Position numbers and translations under genes: made by a program. Below, piece after piece: positions 22,835-30,269 of a stretch of DNA of 36,218 nucleotides. A model generated the notes under the pieces. The model searched no databases. It saw only the letters and a program-made list of their open reading frames with translations, and was not told the origin of the DNA. The DNA is taken from the IMG/VR virus record IMGVR_UViG_3300021963_003902, positions 1 to 36,218 of that record. One strand, given 5' to 3'. Position 1 is the stretch's first letter. Each line of letters starts with the position of its first letter. The stretch is from a virus.

Positions 22835-23259
22835 CATGGTATTATAAAGGTGAGCCAGTTGAAGAGATTGATGAGAAGTATACAGGATTTGTATATCTCA
22901 TTACTAATCTGGTTACTGACAAGAAGTACATCGGAAAAAAACTTTCAAAGTTCTCTAAAACGAATGTTAAAACTGTTAAGCTTAAGAACGGGACAAAGAA
23001 GAAAAAGAAGATCAGAAGTAAGATCGAGTCGGATTGGAAGACCTATTGGTCTTCATCAAAAGAAGTTATTGATGATGTCAAGACGTTAGGAGAAGATAAG
23101 TTCAAACGGGAAATCCTAATGTTTTGTTTATCTAAAGGGACAGCCTCATACTTTGAGGCTAAGTTCCAGATGCAGAATGAAGTACTTGAACATCCTGACA
23201 TGTGGTACAATGGTATCGTAAACTGTAGGGTGCATAGAAGCCATATTAAGTACGAATGA
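22831..23259 (+). CDS. GIY-YIG-like endonuclease-family protein
   Basis: The 142-residue protein contains FVYLITN...KKYIGKK, corresponding to the two strands of the GIY-YIG motif in divergent form, then a basic region (KNGTKKKKKIRSK) and a later FEAKFQMQ that could carry the catalytic Glu of the family. Marine T4-like phages have close relatives (from memory). It is not obviously a homing endonuclease: it sits within a tight operon, with overlaps at both ends and no interrupted gene. A host-DNA degradation or repair role is possible. Confidence 0.68.
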   Translation: MTWYYKGEPVEEIDEKYTGFVYLITNLVTDKKYIGKKLSKFSKTNVKTVKLKNGTKKKKKIRSKIESDWKTYWSSSKEVIDDVKTLGEDKFKREILMFCLSKGTASYFEAKFQMQNEVLEHPDMWYNGIVNCRVHRSHIKYE

Positions 23260-23726
23260 AAGAGAAATCAAACTTAGCTAAGGGTGTACATAGTTATGAT
23301 GTCACCATTGGCGGTACTCTCATCCCGTTCTTTAATAGAAACGCATCAGAGTACCCGACAGAAGCTGGTTCAGTTAGCTTTGAATTAGTTCCTGTTACCC
23401 AGCAAAAAGACATAATGATTAACCATGCTAGGATGTATGCTCAGCAAGAGCATGATCGTATCATGGAATTGGTAAGTGTATTACAGAAGCAAGCAGACAG
23501 CATTAAGAGAAGGTTAGAAGTAACCGATGCGGTGCATTCTGCAGTATATCAATTTGCTCCTGTGATGGGTCAAGCTTATTGGTTAGCATGGGATAAACGT
23601 AAAGAGCAGATGATATTAATTCATGAAGGACCTAATGATTGGTTAAGTGGTGCTCCAGTGGATTATGTTTATCAAATACAAGTAAAATATATGGGAGATC
23701 ATACATGGTTAGAATTGCAAAATTAA
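23256..23726 (+). CDS. DUF2452-like protein of unknown function
   Basis: The 156-residue soluble protein combines an N-terminal beta-rich part, a central helix with heptad-like spacing (HDRIMELVSVLQKQADSIKR) and a C-terminal half with YQFAPVMGQAYWLAWDKR, the hallmark I associate with DUF2452 in phages and bacteria. No catalytic motif is visible. It overlaps both neighbours, starting as ATGA on the preceding stop. Function is unknown. Confidence 0.62.
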   Translation: MKEKSNLAKGVHSYDVTIGGTLIPFFNRNASEYPTEAGSVSFELVPVTQQKDIMINHARMYAQQEHDRIMELVSVLQKQADSIKRRLEVTDAVHSAVYQFAPVMGQAYWLAWDKRKEQMILIHEGPNDWLSGAPVDYVYQIQVKYMGDHTWLELQN

Positions 23727-24001
23727 GATTAGCGTTTTTAACAATAACTTTAATAGCGGTAGTTTCTACGTATTTTGCTTATGCATCATATATCCAAACA
23801 AAACATTATGAAAATATATTAGTTGAATTTGATAAGCGACTAATATATGCTAACAGTAGATATGATCATGTACAAGAAGAAGAGCGTAAACTAAATGCTA
23901 ACATAGATAGTCTTAATAATAAGATTAATGAACTTAATAATGCTATCCGTATCCAAGACGCTCTTATAGTGGAAGCTCGGGCTAAATCAAAAAGAAAGTA
24001 A
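23705..24001 (+). CDS. Single-pass membrane protein with coiled coil
   Basis: From ATG 23705 (GGGAGA ribosome site upstream) this encodes 98 residues. One N-terminal membrane helix (about 8-28) is followed by a coiled coil to the end (EERKLNANIDSLNNKINELNN). Upstream in-frame starts would place coding sequence before the ribosome site and are rejected. The layout is that of an i-spanin or other type II membrane protein, but without the LHDxA and ALQDWV motifs of the candidate at 14228. It overlaps the preceding gene by 22 nt. Confidence 0.6.
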   Translation: MVRIAKLRLAFLTITLIAVVSTYFAYASYIQTKHYENILVEFDKRLIYANSRYDHVQEEERKLNANIDSLNNKINELNNAIRIQDALIVEARAKSKRK

Positions 24002-24008
24002 TTTAATT

Positions 24009-24989
24009 ATGAAGAAAGTATTGATTACTGGGGGTGCAGGATTCATCGCGCATCATACAATAGAACACATCTTAAAGACAACAGATTGGTATATAGTCAC
24101 ATTAGATAGATTAGACTTTTCAGGTAACCTTAATAGATTAGCTGAAGTAATACCTAATGATGGTAGAGTTAAAACTGTATTTCATGATCTTAAAGCAGAG
24201 TTAAATCCGCAAATTGTGAAAGCTATAGGTGATATTGATATCATACTACATCTTGCTGCAGGTTCACATGTAGATCGATCTATTGAATTCCCTATGGAAT
24301 TTGTGATGGATAATGTTGTAGGTACATGTAATATTTTAAACTATGCAAGGACATTACCTAACTTAGAGAGATTTATTTACTTCTCAACAGACGAGGTATT
24401 TGGTCCAGCTCCACAGGATGTTAACTACGATGAGTATGCAAGATATAATTCATCTAACCCTTATTCAGCATCAAAAGCTGGAGGTGAAGAGCTTGCTGTA
24501 GCATTTGCTAATACGTATAAGTTGCCGCTATATATTACTCATACTATGAATGTGTTTGGTGAAAGACAGCACCCAGAAAAATATATCCCAACATGTATAA
24601 GAAGAGTTCGTAATGGAGAAAAGATTACTGTCCATTCAGATCCTACTAAGACTATACCCGGCAGTAGATACTATATCCATGCAAATGATGTAGCATCAGC
24701 ATTAATGTTCATCCTTAATCTAAAAGATCAATGTAATGGTTCAAAGTTCAATGTTGTAGGTAAAGAGGAGATAAATAATCTACAGTTGGCTCAAATGATC
24801 GCTGATGTTCAGGGTAAAGAACTTATCTATGAACTATCAGACTTCCACTCTGCTAGACCTGGTCATGACTTAAGATATGCATTATCCGGTGAATATATGA
24901 GAAAACTTGGTTGGGAGCCACAAATTTCACTAAAGGATCGTATATCTGAGGTCGTTAATTGGACCTTGGCAAACGATAGATGGTTATGA
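24009..24989 (+). CDS. RmlB-like dTDP-glucose 4,6-dehydratase family protein
   Basis: The 326-residue extended short-chain dehydrogenase has GGAGFIAHH (Rossmann loop, third Gly replaced by Ala), FSTDEVFG (the dehydratase-type TDEVFG with catalytic Asp-Glu) and YSASK (catalytic Tyr and Lys). The TDEVFG motif is specific to nucleotide-sugar 4,6-dehydratases such as RmlB, which convert dTDP-glucose to the 4-keto-6-deoxy sugar. It is separated by about 5 kb from the epimerase and cytidylyltransferase. It probably takes part in altering cell-surface or virion glycans. Confidence 0.8.
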   Translation: MKKVLITGGAGFIAHHTIEHILKTTDWYIVTLDRLDFSGNLNRLAEVIPNDGRVKTVFHDLKAELNPQIVKAIGDIDIILHLAAGSHVDRSIEFPMEFVMDNVVGTCNILNYARTLPNLERFIYFSTDEVFGPAPQDVNYDEYARYNSSNPYSASKAGGEELAVAFANTYKLPLYITHTMNVFGERQHPEKYIPTCIRRVRNGEKITVHSDPTKTIPGSRYYIHANDVASALMFILNLKDQCNGSKFNVVGKEEINNLQLAQMIADVQGKELIYELSDFHSARPGHDLRYALSGEYMRKLGWEPQISLKDRISEVVNWTLANDRWL

Positions 24990-26167
24990 ACGACAAAGTA
25001 ATGACGAGTATAATGTTCGTTGCAGCTATATCACTTAGCTGTATCGCTGCATTCTATTCAATCATGGGTCTGACAGCTATATTTGCTGCAGCCGTAGTAC
25101 CTATCATCGTGATGGGTGGGATACTTGAAGTATCTAAGTTAGTCGTAGCATCATGGTTATACCGTAATTGGAATGAAGTCCCCACGATGTTTAAATCATA
25201 CTTCACTGTGGCTGTGGTCATCCTCATGATGATTACTTCTATGGGTATCTTTGGTTTCTTATCTAAGGCACACTTAGATCAAGCAGTGCCAGCTGGTGAC
25301 GTAACAGCACAAGTGTCTATATTTGATGACAAGATCAAGACAGAACGAGATAACATTGATGCCGCTCGTAAAGCATTAGCTCAGATGGATGCTCAGTTAG
25401 ATCAAAAGTTGAGTAGGTCTACAGATGAGAAGGGTGCAGATAAAGCTATACAGATTAGACGTTCACAGTCATCTGAACGTAAGAAGTTACAGAACGAGAT
25501 AACTGTAGCTCAAGCGACCATAGTTAAGTTACAAGAACAACGCGCCCCAGTAGCAACTCAAGCTCGTAAGATCGAGGCTGAGGTTGGTCCTATTAAATAC
25601 ATAGCAGCATTAATCTATGGTGATACACTAAACCAAAACATGCTTGAGAAAGCTGTTCGATGGGTTATCATCATGATCGTATTAGTATTCGATCCATTGG
25701 CCGTTCTTATGCTAGTGGCAGTTAACTGGTCTTTAAAAAAAAGACAACCGAAGTATCCTCCAGAACCAATAGTAGAAAAAGAGAATGATCCTGAAGTAGT
25801 TAAAGGATATACAGATTCTTTAGCAGGAAGAACACCAGAAGGATGGCATCAGGAATGGATACCTAATTCTGAAGCATGGCCGCCATATGAACCTGATTTT
25901 CCAGAGGTAAAAGAGGAACCAGTTAAAAAAGCAAAACGCAAGAAACGTAAGTGGCTTGAACCTGAACCTCCACCTCTACCAGAAGAAGCTAGCTGGGATA
26001 AGGATCGTATGGATACTATAGCTCAGAACGGTAATGATGGAACACATTATGATCCTGATGAGTATGTCTCCTTGGCCAAAACTATTGAGCAAGAAGTCGA
26101 AGAACTCAATAAGCCTTTGAATTCATTAGAAAGATTGAAGCAAAAGTACGGTGAACCTAACATCTAA
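24986..26167 (+). CDS. Four-segment membrane protein with coiled-coil domain
   Basis: The 393-residue protein (start 24986 overlaps the previous stop as ATGA; ATG 24980 is an alternative) has three to four membrane segments: about residues 8-28, 30-50 and 68-90, and one near 225-250. Between the third and fourth lies a coiled coil of about 130 residues (DNIDAARKALAQMDAQLDQ...). The C-terminal 140 residues are proline-rich, acidic and basic, probably cytoplasmic. I recall similar proteins in T4-like cyanophages but know no function. The architecture suggests an envelope-spanning assembly or sensor. It directly precedes the small membrane proteins and curli genes. Confidence 0.65.
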   Translation: MNDKVMTSIMFVAAISLSCIAAFYSIMGLTAIFAAAVVPIIVMGGILEVSKLVVASWLYRNWNEVPTMFKSYFTVAVVILMMITSMGIFGFLSKAHLDQAVPAGDVTAQVSIFDDKIKTERDNIDAARKALAQMDAQLDQKLSRSTDEKGADKAIQIRRSQSSERKKLQNEITVAQATIVKLQEQRAPVATQARKIEAEVGPIKYIAALIYGDTLNQNMLEKAVRWVIIMIVLVFDPLAVLMLVAVNWSLKKRQPKYPPEPIVEKENDPEVVKGYTDSLAGRTPEGWHQEWIPNSEAWPPYEPDFPEVKEEPVKKAKRKKRKWLEPEPPPLPEEASWDKDRMDTIAQNGNDGTHYDPDEYVSLAKTIEQEVEELNKPLNSLERLKQKYGEPNI

Positions 26168-26171
26168 ACTA

Positions 26172-26179
26172 TATAAATA
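26172..26179 (+). promoter_or_regulatory. T4-type late promoter box before the envelope/curli block
   Basis: TATAAATA lies in the 16-nt gap between 26167 and the ATG at 26184. Only four bases separate it from the ATG, so if it is used at the T4 spacing, the transcript would start at or one base inside the start codon. It is the only candidate promoter upstream of the curli genes for some distance. Confidence 0.45.
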
Positions 26180-26183
26180 GAGT

Positions 26184-26462
26184 ATGGGAGAGATATTCAA
26201 ACTAATAGCCGATGTAGGATTTCCAATAGCTGGAGCAAGTATTGCTGGCTACTTCGTGTTTCTTACAGTTAAGTTTATTCTTGAAGGTGTTACTGGATCA
26301 GTAAGAGGTATGTCAGGTATCATCAAAGCATTGGATAGACGAGTAGCAGCTATGAACCATGACGTTATCCGTATTGACACTAAGGTAAGTCACGCATTAG
26401 GTATACCACCAGATTTAGATAGAATTGCAAGAGCTGAACAGTCAGACGCGAGAAGAGATTAA
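26184..26462 (+). CDS. Small holin-like membrane protein, paralogue A
   Basis: The 92-residue product has the pattern LIADVGFPIAGASIAGYFVFLTVKFI (read in parts: D-x-GFPI-A, then a Gly/Ala-rich membrane helix), followed by an amphipathic C-terminal region with DRRVAAMNHDVIRIDTKVSHAL. The gene at 26563 encodes the same design: KYGFPIVAAGGLGYFVYYIWK, then LDNDLIRLNQKVNVIL. The two are therefore tandem paralogues. One membrane helix plus a coiled-coil tail resembles BhlA-type holin-like proteins. A lysis or membrane-scaffold role is possible. Confidence 0.6.
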   Translation: MGEIFKLIADVGFPIAGASIAGYFVFLTVKFILEGVTGSVRGMSGIIKALDRRVAAMNHDVIRIDTKVSHALGIPPDLDRIARAEQSDARRD

Positions 26463-26575
26463 TGGATTTAAGATTACAAAAGAACAGAGATAAGTTTCTA
26501 TGCACCTACAGTGAAGTGATGGTAGGATTCCTATTAGGAGTATTCGTAGGATTTATATTAGCATGGATGATTTAG
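26462..26575 (+). CDS. 37-residue membrane microprotein between two paralogues
   Basis: A start at 26462 shares one base with the preceding stop, and the frame runs to TAG at 26573-26575, overlapping the next gene's start by 13 nt. The product has a basic N-terminus (MDLRLQKNRDKF) and one membrane helix with glycine-zipper spacing (VMVGFLLGVFVGFILAWM). It exactly fills the gap between two related genes, as real microgenes do in phage operons. It may be a pinholin-like or accessory peptide for its neighbours. Confidence 0.55.
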   Translation: MDLRLQKNRDKFLCTYSEVMVGFLLGVFVGFILAWMI

Positions 26576-26832
26576 CTGATTTAGTAAACAAATACGGGTT
26601 TCCCATTGTAGCAGCAGGCGGATTAGGGTATTTCGTCTACTATATTTGGAAATGGGTAACTGAAGAAATTGACCCTGTTATAGGTGAATCTAATAAAGTT
26701 TTAATTGAACTAATCGATCGTATCAGAATGTTAGATAACGACTTGATTAGACTCAATCAAAAAGTGAACGTTATTTTGTCTTTAAGAGAGAAGGAACAAA
26801 ATGAAGCTCACGACAAGGATACTAACACTTAG
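26563..26832 (+). CDS. Small holin-like membrane protein, paralogue B
   Basis: The 89-residue protein is the second copy of the design at 26184: an N-terminal NKYGFPIVAAGGLGYFVYY membrane helix and an amphipathic helix with LIELIDRIRMLDNDLIRLNQKV, ending in a charged tail. It overlaps the microprotein gene upstream and the CsgF gene downstream (32 nt), so it is translated as part of the curli-containing operon. Confidence 0.6.
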   Translation: MDDLADLVNKYGFPIVAAGGLGYFVYYIWKWVTEEIDPVIGESNKVLIELIDRIRMLDNDLIRLNQKVNVILSLREKEQNEAHDKDTNT

Positions 26833-27250
26833 TATTTTGATAGGTACGGCTGTTCAAGCCCAACCTCTTCCTGATTATACATTCAAGAGCCCGTCCTTCA
26901 ACGGTAATGGGTACTCTGCACACGTCTTGACTATTGAAAATCAAGAACACAATCGTAGGGATGCTATTGAAAAAGAAATCCAAGCAGCTCTTGATAAAGA
27001 AAAAAACGAAGCAAAGAATACGAATATATCTAAGTTCCTTAATAACCTAGAATCTCGTATCTATGCACAGATTTCTCAAAACGTGGCGACTGCTATGTTT
27101 GCAGATGGTGGTAGTAATGCTGGCACATTAAACTTTGAAGGCAACATCATCAACTGGACAAAGAGCTCAACTGAGATTACTCTTAACGTTACTGATTATG
27201 TAGGTAGCAGCACATCTATATCAATACCATTAGGATCATTTCAGTTCTAA
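26801..27250 (+). CDS. csgF: CsgF-like curli assembly protein
   Basis: The 149-residue product has a signal peptide (cleavage likely after TAVQA) and then the CsgF N-terminal signature: YTFKSPSFNGN corresponds to FQFRNPNFGGN of E. coli CsgF, the part that plugs into the CsgG pore. The C-terminal beta domain ends with an ITLNVTDYVGSSTSISIP segment matching LNVTDRKTGQTSTIQV. CsgF sits at the outer face of the secretion channel and anchors the nucleator to the cell surface. AAGGA precedes the start, and the stop overlaps the csgG start (TAATG), the usual csgF-csgG order. Confidence 0.85.
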   Translation: MKLTTRILTLSILIGTAVQAQPLPDYTFKSPSFNGNGYSAHVLTIENQEHNRRDAIEKEIQAALDKEKNEAKNTNISKFLNNLESRIYAQISQNVATAMFADGGSNAGTLNFEGNIINWTKSSTEITLNVTDYVGSSTSISIPLGSFQF

Positions 27251-28071
27251 TGAAACATTTATTAATAATACTATCGCTTCTAGTTTTATCTGGTTGCGCG
27301 ACTTCTACAGTTATTAAAGATGTAAGTAAACCTTATATCTCTAAAAACTTAATGCAAAAGGAATTCGATATGCTTCCTGGCCCACACGGCAAGAAGCTAT
27401 CTATTGCTGTATATAGTTTTGCTGATAAGACTGGTCAAAGAAAACCAAGCGCTAACGTAGCACAACTGTCGACAGCAGTTACTCAAGGTGCTGATGCGTT
27501 CCTTATCAAGGCATTGCAAGATGTGGGTAAGGGTCAGTGGTTTGATGTTGTCGAACGAGTTGGCTTGGATAGTCTAACTAAGGAGCGTCAGCTGATTCGC
27601 CAAATGCGCGAAGCTTATGAGGGTGACAAAGCCAAGCCTCTTTCTCCTATGATGTTTGCAGGTATCATATTAGAAGGTGGTATTGTAGGTTATGATTCAT
27701 CGACAAGGTCTGGTGGATCTGCGATGAGGATGTTGGGCATTGGTCCACAAACACAGTATTCTGAGGATATAGTAACTATCAGCTTAAGAGCTGTTAGTGT
27801 GAATTCAGGAAAAGTTTTAGTATCAGTAACAGTGCAGAAGACGGTTTATTCTGCTGCTGATAGCTTAGCGATGTTGAAGTTCGTTAAGAATGGAACACAA
27901 GCATTTGAATTGGAGACAGGATTAACTATCAACGAGCCAGGTACACTAGCTGTTAAAGCTGCTGTTGAGGCTGCAGTTGTTGAGCTTATTAAAGAAGGAG
28001 AGAAGAAGGGGGTTTGGGATTTCTCATATCCTTATGTCGCTCCAGAAAATAAAATAGAGGAGACAAAATAG
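27250..28071 (+). CDS. csgG: CsgG-like curli secretion channel lipoprotein
   Basis: The 273-residue protein has a lipoprotein signal (LVLSGC, acylated C16) and strong CsgG similarity: GKKLSIAVYSFADKTGQ, LSTAVTQGADAFLIKAL, the ERVGLDSLTKERQ helix, GGIVGYDSSTRSGG, LGIGPQTQY and a terminal EKKGVWDF. CsgG forms a nine-subunit outer-membrane channel that exports unfolded curlin. The segment forming the channel eyelet (E. coli Y51, N55, F56) reads KPSANVAQLSTAV: the aromatic residues are absent and one residue is added. It follows csgF and precedes a curlin gene with a strong AGAGGAG ribosome site. Confidence 0.93.
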   Translation: MKHLLIILSLLVLSGCATSTVIKDVSKPYISKNLMQKEFDMLPGPHGKKLSIAVYSFADKTGQRKPSANVAQLSTAVTQGADAFLIKALQDVGKGQWFDVVERVGLDSLTKERQLIRQMREAYEGDKAKPLSPMMFAGIILEGGIVGYDSSTRSGGSAMRMLGIGPQTQYSEDIVTISLRAVSVNSGKVLVSVTVQKTVYSAADSLAMLKFVKNGTQAFELETGLTINEPGTLAVKAAVEAAVVELIKEGEKKGVWDFSYPYVAPENKIEETK

Positions 28072-28854
28072 ATGAACAACTATTTGAAAATAATGGTTGC
28101 GATGATATTTTCAATGTCTGCATTCGCGGCAGACAATAGCATTTATATTGATCAGTCAGGTGATAATTCTACTATTGATATTACTCAAACTGGTGCAGGT
28201 AACGTAGTACGTGGAATCCAAGGAGTTGGTACTGGTAATACAACACCAGCTAAGATCTATGGCAATAACACTGCCATTGATATCCAACAAATCGGTTCTA
28301 CTAATACATTAAACTTAGGTGTGAATACATCTACAGCAACTGGTAGAGCATATGGTATTGACTTGACATACTATGTTACAGGTAATTCTGGTACTGCTAC
28401 TATTAATAGTAATAATGCTGGAACTGGTACTTCTGGATCTAACTTTATTGACGTAAGACAAACAGGTAACTCTGCTAGTATTAACTTAAATATCTTAGGT
28501 TCTAAGAATGACTTTACTGCTGTAACTTCAGGCGGTTCTGGTAATAGTATTGTATCAACGATTACAGCTGATGAGACAGTTAATAATATATCAATGACAG
28601 GCGGTGGAAGCAACACACTTACACAAACCATCTCAAGTAATAAAGCTACAAACAGTATTACTACAGTTGGTGCAAGTAATGGTATAGTGTTAACACAATC
28701 AGGTACAGCTGGAACCAATGGTCATGCATTTACATTAAATCTAACTGGTTCAAGCAACACACTTAATGTTACACAATCTGGTACTATCGATACTACAGTT
28801 AACTTACTTAGCACTGGTAGTGGTAATGCATGGAACATCACAACTGGAAACTAA
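28072..28854 (+). CDS. Curlin-repeat secreted amyloid-like protein
   Basis: The 260-residue protein has a signal peptide ending AFA and then imperfect repeats of the curlin type, with alternating polar positions and conserved Gln/Asn/Gly: YIDQSGDNSTIDITQTGAGN, DIQQIGSTNTLNL, DVRQTGNSASINL, VLTQSGTAG, NVTQSGTIDT. Such x-(Q)-x-G-x(2)-N units form the cross-beta rungs of CsgA and CsgB. It lies immediately after csgG, so it is the likely export substrate, either the fibre subunit or nucleator. It is almost twice as long as E. coli CsgA (about 150 residues). Charged residues are few and cysteines are absent, as in curlin. Confidence 0.85.
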   Translation: MNNYLKIMVAMIFSMSAFAADNSIYIDQSGDNSTIDITQTGAGNVVRGIQGVGTGNTTPAKIYGNNTAIDIQQIGSTNTLNLGVNTSTATGRAYGIDLTYYVTGNSGTATINSNNAGTGTSGSNFIDVRQTGNSASINLNILGSKNDFTAVTSGGSGNSIVSTITADETVNNISMTGGGSNTLTQTISSNKATNSITTVGASNGIVLTQSGTAGTNGHAFTLNLTGSSNTLNVTQSGTIDTTVNLLSTGSGNAWNITTGN

Positions 28855-28855
28855 C

Positions 28856-29176
28856 ATGAAAACTATATTATTTTTAGTAATGATAGGTATTAGCTTCTTT
28901 GTATTTTCAAAAGAAGTTAAGAAATTGCATTTCAATTATAATGATAAGGTTACTATTTGGATAAGTAATGAAGCATGTACGTTACCTCAATTTATCAAAC
29001 AATTTCCATGGAAAGCAGAAGCTATCCGTTCTGATGGAGATATAATGATAGGTTGTTTTAATGGTGAAAATAATACAGTAACTATTCAGTGGAATGGCGG
29101 AGATAGAAGTATGTTTCCAGCAGATTATTTTTTATATAATAAGTCCAGTGAAGTACTTCCTAAAAATAATCTATAA
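28856..29176 (+). CDS. Small secreted protein of unknown function
   Basis: From ATG 28856 the gene encodes 106 residues: a hydrophobic signal-type N-terminus (MKTILFLVMIGISFFVFS) and a beta-rich domain with two cysteines (NEACTLPQF and MIGCFNG) likely to form a disulfide in the periplasm. I compared it with CsgC and CsgE, expected in a curli locus, and see no convincing match. Small two-cysteine secreted proteins of this type occur in other phages (from memory). Its place between curlin and FecR genes suggests a chaperone or inhibitor of curlin folding, but this is guesswork. Confidence 0.6.
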   Translation: MKTILFLVMIGISFFVFSKEVKKLHFNYNDKVTIWISNEACTLPQFIKQFPWKAEAIRSDGDIMIGCFNGENNTVTIQWNGGDRSMFPADYFLYNKSSEVLPKNNL

Positions 29177-30269
29177 AGTATTATTACTATTAGTAGCTAC
29201 AAATTCATTTGCTGCAATAGGAACTATTACTGAACAAAGTAATACCGCTCCTAGCATAACGCGAAAGAGCGGTACACTTTCAGGTTCAAAAGGTACAGGC
29301 GTTGAAATGTCTGATACCATCAAAACAACTCAAGGTAAAGTAGGTATTACCTTTGAAGATAAAACAAAAGTAGACATCACAGAGAACTCGAAGTTAGTTA
29401 TCGATGAGTTCGTCTATGATCCAAATTCAAAGAAGGGCGGCAAGTTAGCAGTCAATATTGCACTTGGTACGGCACGCTATGCATCTGGTCAAATTGCAAA
29501 GAATAACCCACAAGCGGTTGCGATTAATACTCCTACGGCTACTGTCGCTGTCCGCGGTACAGACTTTACTGCTACTGTTGATGAGTTAGGTAGATCCACA
29601 TTCATCTTATTACCATCTTGTCCAAAAGGTTGGATTGATGTAGAAAAAGATTGTAAGACTGGTAAGATCGAAGTTATCACAGATGAAGGTAAAGTCCTAT
29701 TAGATAAAGCATTCCAAGCTACGAGAGTAGATTCAAAAGAAACACGACCATTCAAACCTGTTATAGTTAACCTTACAGAAGACATGATTAATAACTTATT
29801 GGTATTATCTCCTCCAAAAGAATTAAGAGAGACTGATAAAGATAGACAGCGAAATAGAGAATCTGCAAAGGGAGCACTTGATGTTGACTTCCTTGCAGAG
29901 AATAAACTAGTAGACGTTCTTGCTAAAGAAGAGAAAGAGATGTACCAAGATAAGTTATCTCGTAACCTATTAGATAACGACTTCCTTGCAAACGTATTGG
30001 ATATCATCAATGCGCAGCTAGCTGCACAACTAGATTTACTTGGTAAGACAAAGAGTGGATTGTTACCAGACTATGTACCAACTTCAGGTGTTACAGTTGA
30101 GGTTGATGATTTACAAGTTACACTATGCAGAGAATCTGGTGGAGACACTCAATGTATCACAACACCAAAGAATCAAAACACAACAGTAACACAGGTACAA
30201 GGTCCGGTAGAGATTAAGAATAGGATTAATAATGGTGGCAACACGACTATTACAGCTACTCAAAATTAG
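29148..30269 (+). CDS. Secreted FecR-domain protein
   Basis: I choose GTG 29148 because it gives a clean signal peptide (MKYFLKIIYKVLLLLVATNSFA); ATG 29094 would add 18 residues before it. The mature protein (about 350 residues) carries a FecR domain: GTLSGSKGTGVEMSDTIKTTQG, then ITFEDKTKVDITENSKLVIDEF and INTPTATVAVRGTDF, the family's beta-solenoid hallmark. The second half is helical and charged, with Thr/Asn-rich ends. FecR domains sit in the periplasm and pass signals, often to CHASE2 or sigma-factor partners. The gene overlaps both neighbours (29 and 38 nt) and lies two genes from a CHASE2-cyclase, a known pairing. Confidence 0.82.
   Translation: MKYFLKIIYKVLLLLVATNSFAAIGTITEQSNTAPSITRKSGTLSGSKGTGVEMSDTIKTTQGKVGITFEDKTKVDITENSKLVIDEFVYDPNSKKGGKLAVNIALGTARYASGQIAKNNPQAVAINTPTATVAVRGTDFTATVDELGRSTFILLPSCPKGWIDVEKDCKTGKIEVITDEGKVLLDKAFQATRVDSKETRPFKPVIVNLTEDMINNLLVLSPPKELRETDKDRQRNRESAKGALDVDFLAENKLVDVLAKEEKEMYQDKLSRNLLDNDFLANVLDIINAQLAAQLDLLGKTKSGLLPDYVPTSGVTVEVDDLQVTLCRESGGDTQCITTPKNQNTTVTQVQGPVEIKNRINNGGNTTITATQN

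Noticed and set aside
22831-23259. Homing endonuclease or mobile intron at the GIY-YIG gene
   Set aside because: The gene overlaps both neighbours seamlessly and no gene around it is interrupted, so nothing suggests mobility.
28856-29176. CsgE or CsgC identity for the small secreted protein in the curli locus
   Set aside because: Signal peptide and size fit, but the sequence after it shares no recognisable motif with CsgE, and the two cysteines are not placed as in CsgC.
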